A stretch of 64,000 nucleotides of DNA. It comes from Hippasteria phrygiana. Its lineage: Eukaryota > Echinodermata > Asteroidea > Valvatida > Goniasteridae. Position numbers and translations under genes: made by a program. Positions 11,813 to 22,996 of this stretch are shown here, in pieces. Below the pieces are notes generated by a model that saw only the letters and a program-made list of their open reading frames with translations, did no database searches and was not told the DNA's origin. Within the stretch, counting starts at the first letter, position 1. Each line of letters begins with the position of its first letter. The stretch spans positions 868,001-932,000 of the forward strand of contig JAZGUH010000696.1 of NCBI GenBank assembly GCA_037893225.1. Direction: 5' to 3'.

Positions 11813-12543
11813 TCACCGAGTTCAAAAAACACAACTTGAGGATCATCATTTCAGAAAATATTGCATTCCCCGACTCAAACCAAAACCAAACCAGTATACA
11901 CTACTGCATCCCTCTAATGTCCTCCCACAAATAGCTTACCCTGCCAATATGTGTTACCACGACTTCCCATCAAGGGGGAAGTAGGGGGTGTGGAACTGTC
12001 CATTATACATTTTACGGGCTTGGACTTGCCACTTCTTCCCTCTCTCAAGATAGCAGCCAGATTTTAAGTTCTGCAATGGCGCTCAAAATGGACACATGCC
12101 AATCTCCACGCAATCACCCTTTTCCTCTTTAGCGCTGCCCCTTAATGGTGAAATATCTGTGTCGTATTTGTCTTGAATTGATGCATTTTGCATCAAATTT
12201 TGGCTGATCAATTCCAAACCGATCGAGAGATTTGATCAGCATTCTATGGTCATTACTACCTTCATCTTTCCACCCTGTGTGGCAAACTTCGTGTAGACAA
12301 TGCTGAACACATTTACCTTCAACGTCTGTTTTGCTACCAGTGCAAACTTAGAAATAATCCCCAGTAAAATATTTACTTAGATGTTTACTTATGTTTGGAT
12401 TAAATGAATCCAGCATGAACAAGTTAATGGATAACAAAAGGGGCACACAGACATCTCTCTTAATAGTGTATTGCTAACGAGTGGTGTAATCAGTGGGTGT
12501 GTAAGTTTGTTTTTGCATTCAATAGGGGACCTTTGACAATAGA
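11813..12543. other. no gene recognised
   Basis: Apparently unique DNA. A small palindromic patch lies at TTGATGCATTTTGCATCAAA (about 12178). Confidence 0.4.
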
Positions 12544-12760
12544 GGACAATAGGAGGTCCCCGATTGAGAAAGGTCCCCGTTTGAAAATTGTATACAAAAC
12601 CAATGAGGGCCCTTGCCAAAAAGTTACAGTATAAATAATAGGACAATAGGAGGTCCCCGATTGAGAAAGGTCCCCATTTGAAAATTGTATACAAAACCAA
12701 TGAGGGCCCTTGCCAAAAAGTTACAGTATAAATAATAGGAGGACAATAGGAGGTCCCCGA
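12544..12760. repeat. tandem duplication, about 115-bp unit
   Basis: Two full units and the start of a third run from GACAATAGGAGGTCCCCGAT through GAAAATTGTATACAAAACCA to GTTACAGTATAAATAATAGG. The copies differ at only a few positions, so the duplication is recent. Confidence 0.85.
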
Positions 12761-12784
12761 TTATGTGTACATGCACTGTATATA

Positions 12785-12958
12785 TCTCAGAGGACAAGAG
12801 AAGAAAGGAAACACAAAGAAACCTTTCAGTCCTCGAACGTAGAGTCTTTTGTTGAAATCGGTCCTCGAACGTAAGGATACGTGCTTAGTCTATGGGGGTT
12901 GGTTATATTAAAGGAACAATAGGAAACACAAAGCATTGTCCTCGGACGGATTGGGGAA
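12785..12958. mobile_element. foldback MITE with CGAGGAC ends
   Basis: This shares with 3622-3790 the ordered blocks GAGGACAAGAG, TCTTTTGTTGAAATCGGTCC, CTTAGTCTATG and GAAACACAAAGCATTGTCCTC. The ends are inverted copies of a GTCCTCG(A/G)ACG motif. Confidence 0.55.
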
Positions 12959-13669
12959 GTACGACTATGTGCGTTTGGGGGTGTGTGTGTGGGGGGGGGG
13001 AGCGCTATTTTCAAGGGGAAAAAGTATTTTTTTTAATCCAAGATTTTCAGGACCAATTTGTTACCAAATTTATTTTGTCCAGATTTGTCTGTGGCCTGAC
13101 ATTGAAAAGTGGGGGTGGGGCAGCAACTCCAGTTATGCCCCAAATTATTCATACCCTATGAAAATTCTGGAGTTTGCTTTTCTCTCATAAAAAAAGCTGG
13201 ATTGGCGGAACTTAGGCTTTACTTCAAGACTTTTAGTTGGCATGTACAAATCTACATATACATTTGTATTTTGGTTTCACATCATTAGCATAAAAGTAGA
13301 AATAATAAATAATTTATGATTCACAATACCCCAAATTTGGTATGGGTATGAATAATTTGGGGCATAACTGTAGGATGCCCTAGGATGGCCTATTAGCCCC
13401 AACTGCATGCATATCCACACACTACAGAATGACAGTGGGCAGCTGCTCACCCCCCCCCCCCCCCCATTCCACTGTTGCTAACAAATGCAATTCAAATACA
13501 CTTTTATTTTCCATTGGCAATAACCAAGTCACACAATATGAAAATAACTGCCGGAAACTGGGTATGCTTCCTTTATTTATAGTAAAGGTTGTGGTTCATT
13601 TATAAACTTTTGACAGAAAGTGAAAATTTACACATTATCTCAAGTTTGCAATAAGGGCTTTAACAATAA
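12959..13669. other. no gene recognised
   Basis: G-rich (12980-13000) and C-rich (13449-13466) tracts flank AT-rich sequence. CCCCAAATTATTCATACCC (13138) and its inverse at about 13340-13362 mark the ends of a short foldback unit. Confidence 0.45.
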
Positions 13670-13835
13670 GGGGATAAAAGTGTGATGACCCGGTCTTTAC
13701 CACGTCAATAATAACCGAGGAGGGGCGTGACCGCTGTTAATGGACCGAGCCCAAGGCGAGGTCCATTAACAGCGGTCACGACCCTTCAAGGTTATTATTG
13801 ACTGGTAAAGACCGGGTCATCACATTTTTATCCCC
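13670..13835. mobile_element. near-perfect 166-bp hairpin MITE
   Basis: GGGGATAAAAGTGTGATGAC lies at the left and GTCATCACATTTTTATCCCC at the right. The arms of about 77 bp pair almost fully around a short centre (GAGCCCAAGGCGA). The next 13 bases (ATTCATAAATGCC) recur inverted at 14199-14211. Confidence 0.8.
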
Positions 13836-14312
13836 ATTCATAAATGCCTTCTTACGAAAAATGCAAAAACCTCCCGTAAAAAGGACAAAATGCGAAGCTT
13901 TTTCAGCCCACTTTTCCTCCCATGTGCTCAGTACAAAACACATGCGTACGTAACGGCCTTGTGAGTGCGTGAAGGCGCTCCGTGCCTGTCTGTCGTGTGC
14001 GCGTACACACACACGAGATGCAGCGTTTTATACGCGTGCATTAGCGTTGTCTTACATTATGAAGTTCAGTACATCTTGTGCGCCCACCTACTACGCTCTC
14101 TCTGTTGCGTATCGGCTGAGAACAGCTGGTTATGACGCGCCGTGTTTAAACAACTTCCAGCCGTGTTTAAACAACCGTTACATAGTGAAACTCGCTGGGG
14201 CATTTATGAATACTTATTTAAAGCTTTCTTCAAAAGGACAGGGGAATTTACCACTAAAAAATCACCAAAATCTTTGTATTTTTATGAGGAAGACTTAGAG
14301 AAACAAGTAATT

Positions 14313-14479
14313 GGCTGTTTTGGAAACTTTTCCAAAACAGCCCTTGTTTTCGTTAAGATTTTTTTTTTTTTTTTTTTTGGCTGTTTTGGAAACTTTTCCA
14401 AAACAGCCCTTGTTTTCGTTAAGATTTTTTTTTTTTTCTTTTTTTTTTTTGGCTGTTTCGGAAGTTTTCCGAAACAGCC
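14313..14479. repeat. three-unit hairpin minisatellite with T-tracts
   Basis: Hairpins lie at 14313-14342, 14379-14408 and 14451-14479. Each starts GGCTGTTT and ends AAACAGCC, and they are separated by CTTTGTTTTCGTTAAGA-like spacers and T-runs. The first two are identical, with 14-bp stems. The third has T-to-C and the matching A-to-G change, so pairing is kept. Confidence 0.85.
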
Positions 14480-14659
14480 TTTGTTTTCGTTAAGATTTTT
14501 TTTTTTTTCTTTTTTTTTTCTTTTTCTCTTTCAGACTATTGCCCATAGCATTTGTACACGTTTTCCTTTTTACCGGCACTTTGGCTACTTTTATGCAGCC
14601 GATTGTCTTTAAACTTAGCAAACACTTAAAGCAACTGCTCAGAATGTGTGCCGAACTTT

Positions 14660-17600
14660 TACGTCATGATGACGTCATCACGTGATTTTTTATGAATTTT
14701 TGAATTTTGAAAATCGTAACATTTGTTTCAATATATCTAGCGAACAAAACAAGATATTTTCAAAATTCTTTTTGTGATAGCTTTGGTATGTCTCAAAGAT
14801 ATGCCCTAAAAGGCGAAAATTGTGTGACGTCATGATGACGTCATCAAAAATGTTTTTTTTTTTTAACGCATGTAAGGGTCAATCCGATTACAAAAATGTA
14901 TATATTGAATTTTCCTCTCCCTAATTCCAAAATGTCATGATCGTGGCTCACTCAAGTAAGAAATAACAGCCATTTCAAAATTTAGACCAAATTCAATATA
15001 ACACAAAGGAATTCTGGGAAGGGCAGATAACCATGGCTCAAATGTGCATGCTGTTTATAAAAAGGGTTGATTTGTAGTCTTTTTTCAAGTCGCTAGACTA
15101 TTGCCCATAGCATTTGTAAACGTTTTCTTTCTTACCGGCCACTTTGGCTACTTTTAAACTTGACAGACACTTACCCCAACTGCTCACAATGTGTGCCGAA
15201 TTTTATGTCATGATGACGTCATCACATGTCACGTGACGTCATCTTAAAGGGGCATTTTTCGAAGCCATATATCTACAAAAGTACGAGTCCGATTAAGTTG
15301 GAACGTGATATCTAGGTATGCCACCGGGTGTTATAGATGAAAATTTACATGACGTTATGATTATAAGTCAGAACATGTCACGTGACGTCATCTTAAAGGG
15401 GCAGTTTTTGAAGGTCCATATCTACAGAAGTACAAGTCCAATTAAGTTATAAAGTAATATCTAGGTAGCCCAATAGGTCTATAGTTGAAAATTGACATGA
15501 CATTATCATGTTGTCATCACATGTTACGTGACGTCATCTTAAAGGGGCAGTTTTTGAAGCCACATATAAACAAAAGTACAAGTTCGATTAAGTTGAAATG
15601 TAATATCCAGGCAGGTCTGCAGGTTATAGATGAAAATTGACATGACATTATGACTTCATCACATGTCACGTGACGTCATCTTAAAGAGCCAGTTTTTGAA
15701 GCCATATATATACAAAAGTACAAGTCCGATAAAGTTGAAAAGTTATATCTAGGTAGGTCAGCAAGTTTATAGATGAAAATTTATGTGACTTTATGATGAC
15801 GTCATCACATGTCACTATTACAAACAACTTTAATTAATTTCAAAATTAACAAAGAAAAGTGGCAGTAGTGCGATTGTTTGACAAACTTTAATTGTTGTAT
15901 TCACATTTCACATCCAAACTAAAAAAAAAAAACGAAACAGCCCTGTGTTTGTCCACAAACACCAACCTCATGCCTCTAGTTTTTTTTTTTTTTTCTTTTT
16001 TTTTTTTTTCCTTTTCAGACTTTTTGGCCCATAGCATTTGTACACGTTTTCTTTCTTACTGGCACTTTGGCTACTTTGGTGCACCCGATTGTCTTTAAAC
16101 TTGGCAGACACTTAGACAAACTGCTCAGAATGTGTCCCGAACTTTTTGGTCATGATGACGTCATCACGTGATTTTTTATGAATTTTCGAAATTTGAAAAT
16201 CGTAACATTCTTTTCAATATATCTAGCGAACAAAACAAGATATTTTCAAAATTCTTTTTGTTATAGCTTTGGTAGGTCTCAAAGATATGCCCTAAAAAGG
16301 AAAAAGTGTGTGACGTCATGATGACATCATCAAAAATGTGCTTTTTTAAAACACATATAACAATAGGTCCGTTCGTCATGAAAATTGGTGGGTAGGTAGA
16401 TACTGGCACTAGGATGCAAAATCCAAAGTGACGTCATGATGACGTCATCACGTGATTTGTTATGAATTTTTGAAATTTTGAAAATCGTAACATTCTTTTC
16501 AATATATCTGGCAAACAAAACAAGATATTTTCAAAATTCTTTTTGTTATAGCTTTGGTAGGTCTCAAACATATGCCCTAAAAAGGAAAAAAATGTGTGAC
16601 GTCATGATGACATCATCGAAAATGTGCTTTTTTAAAACACATATAAGGATAGGTCCGATCGTCATGAAAATTGGTGGGTAGGTAGATACTGGTATTAGGA
16701 TGCAAAATCCAAAGTGACGTCATGATGACGTCATCACGTGATTTGTTATGAATTTTTGAAATTTTGAAATCGTAACATTCTTTTCAATATATCTCGCAAA
16801 CAAAACAAGAGATTTTCAAAATTCTTTTTGATACAGCTTTTGGTATGTCTCAAAGATATGCCCTAAAAGGCAAAAATTGTGGACGTCATAATGACGTCAT
16901 CAATTTTTTTTTTTAACGCATGTAAGGGTCGGTCCGATTAAAAATGTATACATTGAATTTTTCTCCACCTAATTCAACAATTTCGTGATCGTGGCTCACT
17001 CAAGTATTAAGAAATAACAGGCATCTAACAAATTGTGACCAAATTCAATATAACACAAAGGAATTCTGGGAAGGACAGAAACCATGGCTTTCATGTGGCA
17101 TGCTGTCTATAAAGAGTAGATCTCTAGTCTTTTTTTCAAGTCGTTAGACAAGTCGTAGGCAGATACTTACACCAACTGCTCAGAATGTGCGCCGAACTTT
17201 TAGGTCATGATGACGTCATCACATGTCACGTGACGTCATCTTAAAGGGGCATTTTTGGAAACCATATATCTACAAAAGTACAAGTCACATTAAGTTAAAA
17301 CGTGGTATTTAGTTATGCCAGCATGTGTTAGATGAAAATGTATGTGACGTCATGGTGACGTCATGATGACGTCATCGGCTAATTTTCTCTGATTTTTTTC
17401 ATTTTTGAAATTTCATTTAAATCACATAATTTTACACAAAAAAACAAAACAGCCCTGTGTTTGTCCACAAACACTGCACCAGATGTCTAGTTTTTTTTTT
17501 TTTTTTTTTTCTTTTTTTTTTTTTTCCTTTTCAGACTTTTTTGCCCATAGCATTTGTACACGTCTTCTTTCTTACTGGCACTTTGGCTACTTTGGTGCAC

Positions 17601-18530
17601 CCGATTGTCTTTAAACTTGGCAGACACTTAGACAAACTGCTCAGAATGTGTCCCGAACTTTTTGGTCATGATGACGTCATCACGTGATTTTTTATGAATT
17701 TTCGAAATTTGAAAATCGTAACATTCTTTTCAATATATCTAGCGAACAAAACAAGATATTTTCAAAATTCTTTTTGTTATAGCTTTGGTATGTCTCAAAG
17801 ATATGCCCTAAAACGGAGAAAATGTGTGACGTCATGATGACATCATCAAAAATGTGCTTTTTTATAACACATATAAGGATAGGTCCGATCGTCATGAAAA
17901 TTGGTGGGTAGGTAGATACTGGCACTAGGATGCAAAATCCAAAATGACGTCATGATGACGTCATCACGTGATTTGTTATGAATTTTTGAAATTTTGAAAA
18001 TCGTAATATTCTTTTAAATATATCTGGCAAACAAAACAAGATATTTTCAAAATTCTTTTTGTTATAGCTTTGGTAGGTCTCAAAGATATGCCCTAAAAAG
18101 GAAAAAAATGTGTGACGTCATGATGACGTCATCAAAAATGTGCTTTTTAAAAACACATATAAGGATAGGTCCGATCGTCATAAAAATTGGTGGGTAGGTA
18201 GATACTGGCACTAGGATGCAAAATCCAAAGTGACGTCATGATGACGTCATCACGTGATTTTTTATGAATTTTTGAAATTTTGAAATCGTAAAATTCTTTT
18301 AAATATATCTGGCAAACAAAACAAGATATTTTCAAAGTTCTTTTTGTTATAGCTTTGGTAGGTCTCAAAGATATGCCCTAAAAAGGAAAAAAATGTGTGA
18401 CGTCTTGATGACGTCATCAAAAATGTGCTTTTTAAAAACACATATAAGGATAGGTCCGATCGTCATGAAAATTGGTGGGTAGGTAGATACTGTCACTAGC
18501 ATGCAAAATCTGAAATGATGTCATGATGAC
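14660..18530. repeat. about 285-bp satellite monomers with CRE/E-box palindromes
   Basis: The core TGACGTCATGATGACGTCAT followed by CACGTGAT starts or ends monomers near 14664, 16147, 16427, 16713, 17664, 17943 and 18228. Between them run blocks such as CAATATATCT..GAACAAAACA and CTCAAAGATATGCCCTAAAA. Spacing within runs is about 285-286 bp. By eye there are about thirty TGACGTCA octamers in the array. Confidence 0.85.
15190..15810. repeat. about 147-bp tandem repeat with CACGTGACGTCATC
   Basis: Units begin CACGTGACGTCATCTTAAAG or a close variant near 15230, 15379, 15526 and 15667; one more relative lies at about 17229. Each unit goes on with a GGGGCA..TTTTTGAAG block and TACAAAAGTAC, and a GATGAAAATT stretch. 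Confidence 0.85.
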
Positions 18531-18921
18531 GTAATCGGCAATTTTTTTTATGATTTTTGAAATTTTTGAAATTTCATTTTCATCACAAAATTTTACACAA
18601 AAAAACAAAACAGCCCTGTGTTTGTCCACAAACACTGTACCAGATGTCTAGTTTATTCATTGATTTTTTTCAAAAATGCACAAAAAGCTTCGTCATTGGC
18701 CATTATTTTTCAGTTGTTGCCCTACCATGCAATCTGATTGGACGTGTACATAATAATGGCTGACCAGAATGCAGCCCTGCTACTTCCGAAGGGTAGGATT
18801 TCACAGTATCTTAATGATCTTAACTAAATTATTCGTTTAATTTATTTGTTTAAAAAAAAAAAAAAAACTTTTAGAAATGAGTTGGTTTTGTACATGAAAT
18901 TTAGTTTTGTAAACATTTCTT

Positions 18922-19333
18922 TTAAACGTAGTATACATTATTTGCAAACATCAACAAAACAAAACTTCTGAATTATTACGGAATACCATACGAGACTAAG
19001 TAAATAGCCTTCCCAAGCATCCTGTGAAATCATGGCTCCTGGTGTGATGTCATTTTCAAGAAAAATAGAAATTTATATCCTTTTCCAATGATTGTCAGCC
19101 GACAATCGTTGGAAATAGTCTGGTTCCCCCGACGTCTATAAATTGCTCCGTTTTGTATAAGGTATGGTCAGGGAACCAGACTACTAAAACAATTTTTTTT
19201 CTGTTTTCCCAGCATCTATGCACACAAAACTTCAAATGGGTCAGTATCTGCTAGCACGCTATAAAATACTCCCCCCCCACCCCCTCCAAAATCCATTTAT
19301 TTTTGAAAAGCAAATGGTGTATACTACCTTTAA
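18922..19333. mobile_element. about 410-bp MITE with GTAGTATACA ends (copy A)
   Basis: ACGTAGTATACATTATTTGC lies at the left and GTGTATACTACCTTTAA at the right. The interior holds TTTCCAATGATTGTC..GACAATCGTTGGAAA, AGTCTGGTTCC and CAGCATCTATGCACACAAAA, shared with four other copies in this window. Confidence 0.8.
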
Positions 19334-20417
19334 GATGGCCCCTATGCATTGGCTTTTAAAGCACATAAATATATATACCTCACTGAAATTTTAAAAATAC
19401 TACAATTCATTATGGTACATAAAGCTGAGGACTAGAATTAGTTTCTTAATTCTGTCCTCTCACCACAGAAAAGGTCTGTGATCTATCTCACTTGCCGATG
19501 CTTCCCCTGCCCCATTCTCATTGAATCCTTTGCTACTCCAAACCCACAAAAGCTAAATCAATTTTAAAGACAACTGCTTAAATTGAAATAAAATCCAACA
19601 GCGAAAGACACGACATGAATTTGAAGAGACGGAGTCAATCCCTGCATAATTCTGATAGGTTTTAGGAGGAAAAAAAGAATCCTACACAAACTCAGCTCCT
19701 GTTGGGATGGGCTGCTAGCAAGTCTGGTCTGGAACCCCGCGGTGCATAACTGTAACTAAATTGAATTCCTGGTGCTGCTGTGGCCCATGCAGATATGCCC
19801 CTGAGGGTGTGGATCGAATCTGGACCAGCTCGCTGCCGCGCTCGCTGCTGGGGAACGCTTCCATTAATGAAATGTGCATGCGCTGGGTACTGCTAGATTT
19901 TAACCCTGTCTGGAGCAGTGCATGCTGTGTTTGCCTGACTGGAAAAACACGACTTGAAGAGAAAAGCCTTAAAGGCACATGGCCAATAATTATAGCAGAG
20001 AATCCAAGTATTTTTGCAAGAGTGGGGTCAGGTCTGACAGTTTTTTTTTTACTCGTAAAGCCACAACAAATCTGCAAAAAGGCCTGCCTAGAGCATGCAA
20101 CACATCAGCAGCATTTATATGAGAATTTGGATAAGTAGGCAGAGCTCCTGTGACAACACCTCGTCCTTGGCTGTTAAAATTGGTGTTGAATTTATATCAC
20201 GATTTGAACTTTCTGGGCGGAGCTTCAATCGTTTAGTCCGATTGACCTATCCTGGTCCGCAGGAAAGTGACTGGTGAATCCAAGGCAAGAACTGTCCCTG
20301 GGGGCGGAGCCTTTTGGTGATCCAGTCTGAACTTGTTTGCTGGCCAGTGGTGGGGAGGGGCTACTCAAATGCCAATTGAAACGATGTGGAGGTTGCTTGT
20401 GGGCGGAGTTTCTGCGA
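19334..20417 (-). other. probable MBD2/3 3' untranslated region
   Basis: This roughly 1.1-kb stretch immediately follows the stop codon and is free of recognisable transposons, unlike most of its surroundings. It contains three CTCCGCCC motifs on the gene's strand (plus-strand GGGCGGAG at 20215, 20302 and 20401). No clean AATAAA is seen on the minus strand before the MITE that ends at 19333; TATAAA-like variants occur near 20113 and 20190. The polyadenylation site is therefore unknown. A plus-strand open frame at 19761-20138 has no recognised similarity and is not called as a gene. Confidence 0.45.
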
Positions 20418-20458
20418 TCACTCTGAACCCTCCTCCTCTTCTGAATCTTCCAACTCGG
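20418..20458 (-). CDS. mbd2/3: MBD2/3 terminal coding exon: acidic C-terminal tail and stop
   Basis: After a TTAATTTTAG acceptor the exon completes a split Ala codon (G|CC) and reads ELEDSEEEEGSE then TGA. Eight of the last 13 residues are acidic. MBD2 and especially MBD3 end in acidic tails directly after the coiled coil, and the splice phase fits the donor at 31706. The exon has only 41 coding bases and lies 11.2 kb from its neighbour, so automated prediction could easily miss it. The call rests on phase, acceptor, acidity and position rather than on residue-by-residue homology. Confidence 0.72.
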
Positions 20459-20534
20459 CTAAAATTAAGGACCATAAGATTCTGTTACACAAGGCACTGT
20501 CCTTTCTTTTCTTTTTCTAAGAAAAACTCAAGAC

Positions 20535-20739
20535 ATTTTTAAAGTGAACAAAGAAACTGGCAGGAGCGGGATTCGAACCTGCGACCTCCGGGTTACCGTA
20601 CCGGCGCTCTACCAACTGAGCTATCTTGCCCTATGTTGGCGGTCTCCCAAATTGTCAGTATCTTAGTTCGGGTGGGCGCTAGTCAGAAGTCATAAACCTA
20701 GTCATTTACCTAGTCAGTTTCCCTTGTGGATTGTTTGAC
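20535..20739 (-). mobile_element. tRNA-derived SINE with 13-bp target-site duplication
   Basis: The insertion is bounded by identical 13-bp copies of AAAAACTCAAGAC at 20522-20534 and 20740-20752. On the minus strand it carries a tRNA-like module with A box (TAGCTCAGTTGG) and B box (GGTTCGAATCC). The tRNA fold is imperfect: one mismatch in the acceptor stem, one in the T stem, and C instead of T before the anticodon. This argues against a working tRNA gene. The module sits near the 3' end of the element, which finishes TTCTTTGTTCACTTT plus a short A run. It lies about 75 bp upstream of the last MBD2/3 exon. Confidence 0.8.
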
Positions 20740-20752
20740 AAAAACTCAAGAC

Positions 20753-22828
20753 GGCAGCTTCTTATAGCAAGTAGTCATGACGGCTTGCTATTCCGTCACT
20801 CGTTTTACGAAGACAGCAATTGTTCTATATTGTGGGGTTCTTTATAGCTGCTTCCCCAATCTCACAAACCTACTGGTCCAAACAATGTTGACACTACAAA
20901 GTGCCTTCTTAAAATCTGGTTACAATGTACCAGGATGTGATGCATAGTCTGGCACAGTTATCATTGAAGATGCCATTTTGAAACTCGAGCTCTGGTTTGA
21001 TGAGTAACTAACAGGGTCCTGCAGCAGTTAATACATGCTGGAACACTATAATCACTGAAAGAATGCAGTATCCTGCCACCAATTTATAACATCAAATTCT
21101 ACGCAGTGTCTCGAACAATTTAAAGGCAATTGTGATGCAAATTTTTTAATGTCTGTCAGTCCCAAATTTGTGTTTTCAGCATTTTGCAATGAATGATCCT
21201 TACAAGTTTTACGACATGGTGAGAAAAGTGGAAGTAGGATACTGCACTCTTCCCGCATCGTTCTTTGCTATTGAGGATGCTGGAGGACTGAGAGGAGCAT
21301 GCAATGATGCAAGGAGCTTGAAGCCAGGGAGGAAGGACGAGTTGGTGAGAGGGTGATGTATTCAAATGATTCAGGGGGTAGAGAACAAAATGCAAGTCTC
21401 TGGACTTTACGATTTACATTATCCCTTTTTATCACTTTGCATGCGAACGTCTTGGTACCAAACACAGACTAGTCTGGCCTCTAACTCCTTACTTTCCCTT
21501 TACATAGTAACAGTTCTAAAAAAATTCCTTTCGAAAACAATAACATGTTGAAGAAATGGTTGTTAGAAATGGATTCCAAATAAGTTATTATTAAAATTAA
21601 GATAAACGACAATTTGCATTTTACATAAAAATGCACATTTTTGTAAATATACCCTAAAATTGCTACAAATGACCTGGAAATTTATAGTAAGGGGTCGTGT
21701 CATATTGTCATATTGTCATATTGTCATTTCATATTGCCCAGCTGGCCGAGATAATGAGATCATTCTATACAGGTCAGTGAACACAGGCAGTTTCATCACT
21801 GCAATATTCACAAAGAGTGTGTTGTCCTCTGGCAGTGAGTGCTTTACAAGGAATCCAATTGCGGCATCACTAATCCCCAAGCTTTCTGGCTAATCCATCT
21901 CAGTGAACAACTGGGAATTAAAGTGTTCAAGTCAGAGCTCTTCATAAACATTAATTCCAGCAAGACCTCCACTAATAGGGTTCTTTATCCATGTTCTGAC
22001 GGCTGGGAACTAGAAATCTTTGAAAAGCTCCAGTTTTTACCTCACGATTTTTCAGTTATTCAAACTGTCTGGCTTCCCATTCAAGGTTTGAGGTAAGGAA
22101 TGCGGCACCGCAATGAAAAACAGCGGTACTGCAATCAATACAGCATCTGGACAATATGAAATACTCCATAACATGAAATGAACACTGTGCATGTATTCAT
22201 ATCATGGTCCCTTCAAACAAATCAGCGCAAGGACATGAGACTCTATGATTGACCCCAAGCACACAATTTGAGTGATTTTACAAACCAGATATGGATACAA
22301 AGTCAACATGGAGTCAGTGACACTGGATTTTTATTCCACCCCATCTTATCTCCCTGTGTGTGCATGGCCAATTAATAATCTTTGCAAATTTGTATGCAGT
22401 TTGGTGACAACTTGACCTTTCTTTTTGTTGCTTTTTCTTGAGTTCGTCTACAGACAAGCCAGCTCCTGAACACAAACACAGTGAGACTGGCGGAAGTAAT
22501 TATAAAGGCCCAGAACAGGGTTAAAACTATCGACTGATCAAGGTACAATTTACATTGTCGAGGGCTGTACTGTAACAAAAGTACCCACAACTGTTTGTCG
22601 ATACGGAAAGGTTAAACAGGGATGAACATCACACTAGGAGACTCTGATCTCTTGTACTCTCCATCCACCATGCTTACACAAAGGCATCCAGTATCATAAA
22701 GCAATAATGGTTAAAGGGTACATGTACAGTGTCCTAGCTACGCCCAAGACCAGTCCACCAGGCACCACATCTTGATGTATTGACAAAAATTACGCAAGTG
22801 GGCTAAGGATCAAAGTAAAAAGCTTGGA
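20753..22828. other. intronic DNA, no exon recognised
   Basis: It lies within the last MBD2/3 intron. A frame at 21168-21356 has balanced codon-like composition but no family match. CATATTGT repeats occur at 21702-21735. Confidence 0.45.
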
Positions 22829-22996
22829 TTTATCCTCTTGAATACTGGCGACAGCCATGGCCACAGTTTGAAAAAGACCACCTAGCCGGTTGTCCTCTAT
22901 ACACGCATTCCTGTGCACACTCAATCCATTATTTGCCTATTGTTTGCATTACGCTTGCCTGCACAAGCCCGTCTTGGCATACCAGCACGCCATTAA
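22829..22996. mobile_element. TTAA-type MITE, subfamily B
   Basis: The segment carries CTCAATCCATTATTTGCCTA, GCACAAGCCCGTCTTGGCAT and ACCAGCACGCCATTAA. It matches the copy at 41946-42127. The right end shares its TTAA with the next MITE at 22993. Confidence 0.65.

Larger units (their letters stand above)
14313..18651 (+). mobile_element. tandem array of non-autonomous Helitrons (putative)
   Basis: Three units end in the same way: an 8-bp-stem hairpin GTGTTTGT-CC-ACAAACAC, then 12-13 bases, then CTAG followed by T. Hairpin plus CTRR before a host T is the diagnostic 3' end of canonical Helitrons. The CTAG ends lie at 15976-15979, 17487-17490 and 18648-18651. Units 2 and 3 begin directly after the preceding CTAG with a T-rich tract and then TTTTCAGACTTTTT..GCCCATAGC. 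A typical TC 5' terminus is not clearly defined, and no Rep/helicase gene is present, so the copies would depend on another element. The interior is satellite-like (separate entries). Confidence 0.58.

Noticed and set aside
14142..14612. 156-residue open frame with repeated FFFFF blocks
   Set aside because: It is a translation of the hairpin minisatellite and its T-tracts; no protein family and no splice context.
19290..19305. AATAAA on the minus strand as MBD2/3 polyadenylation signal
   Set aside because: It lies inside a MITE present at several other loci in the window, so its use by the gene cannot be supported.
19761..20138. 125-residue plus-strand frame
   Set aside because: No family recognised; it overlaps the likely 3'UTR of MBD2/3 on the other strand, and a similar-length frame exists antisense to it.
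20560..20640. A functional tRNA gene
   Set aside because: There are stem mismatches, C at the position before the anticodon, and location inside an element with target duplications; it is a SINE module.
21168..21356. Possible exon in the last intron
   Set aside because: An AG lies upstream and the composition is reasonable, but the residues match no family and do not fit the MBD2/3 order.
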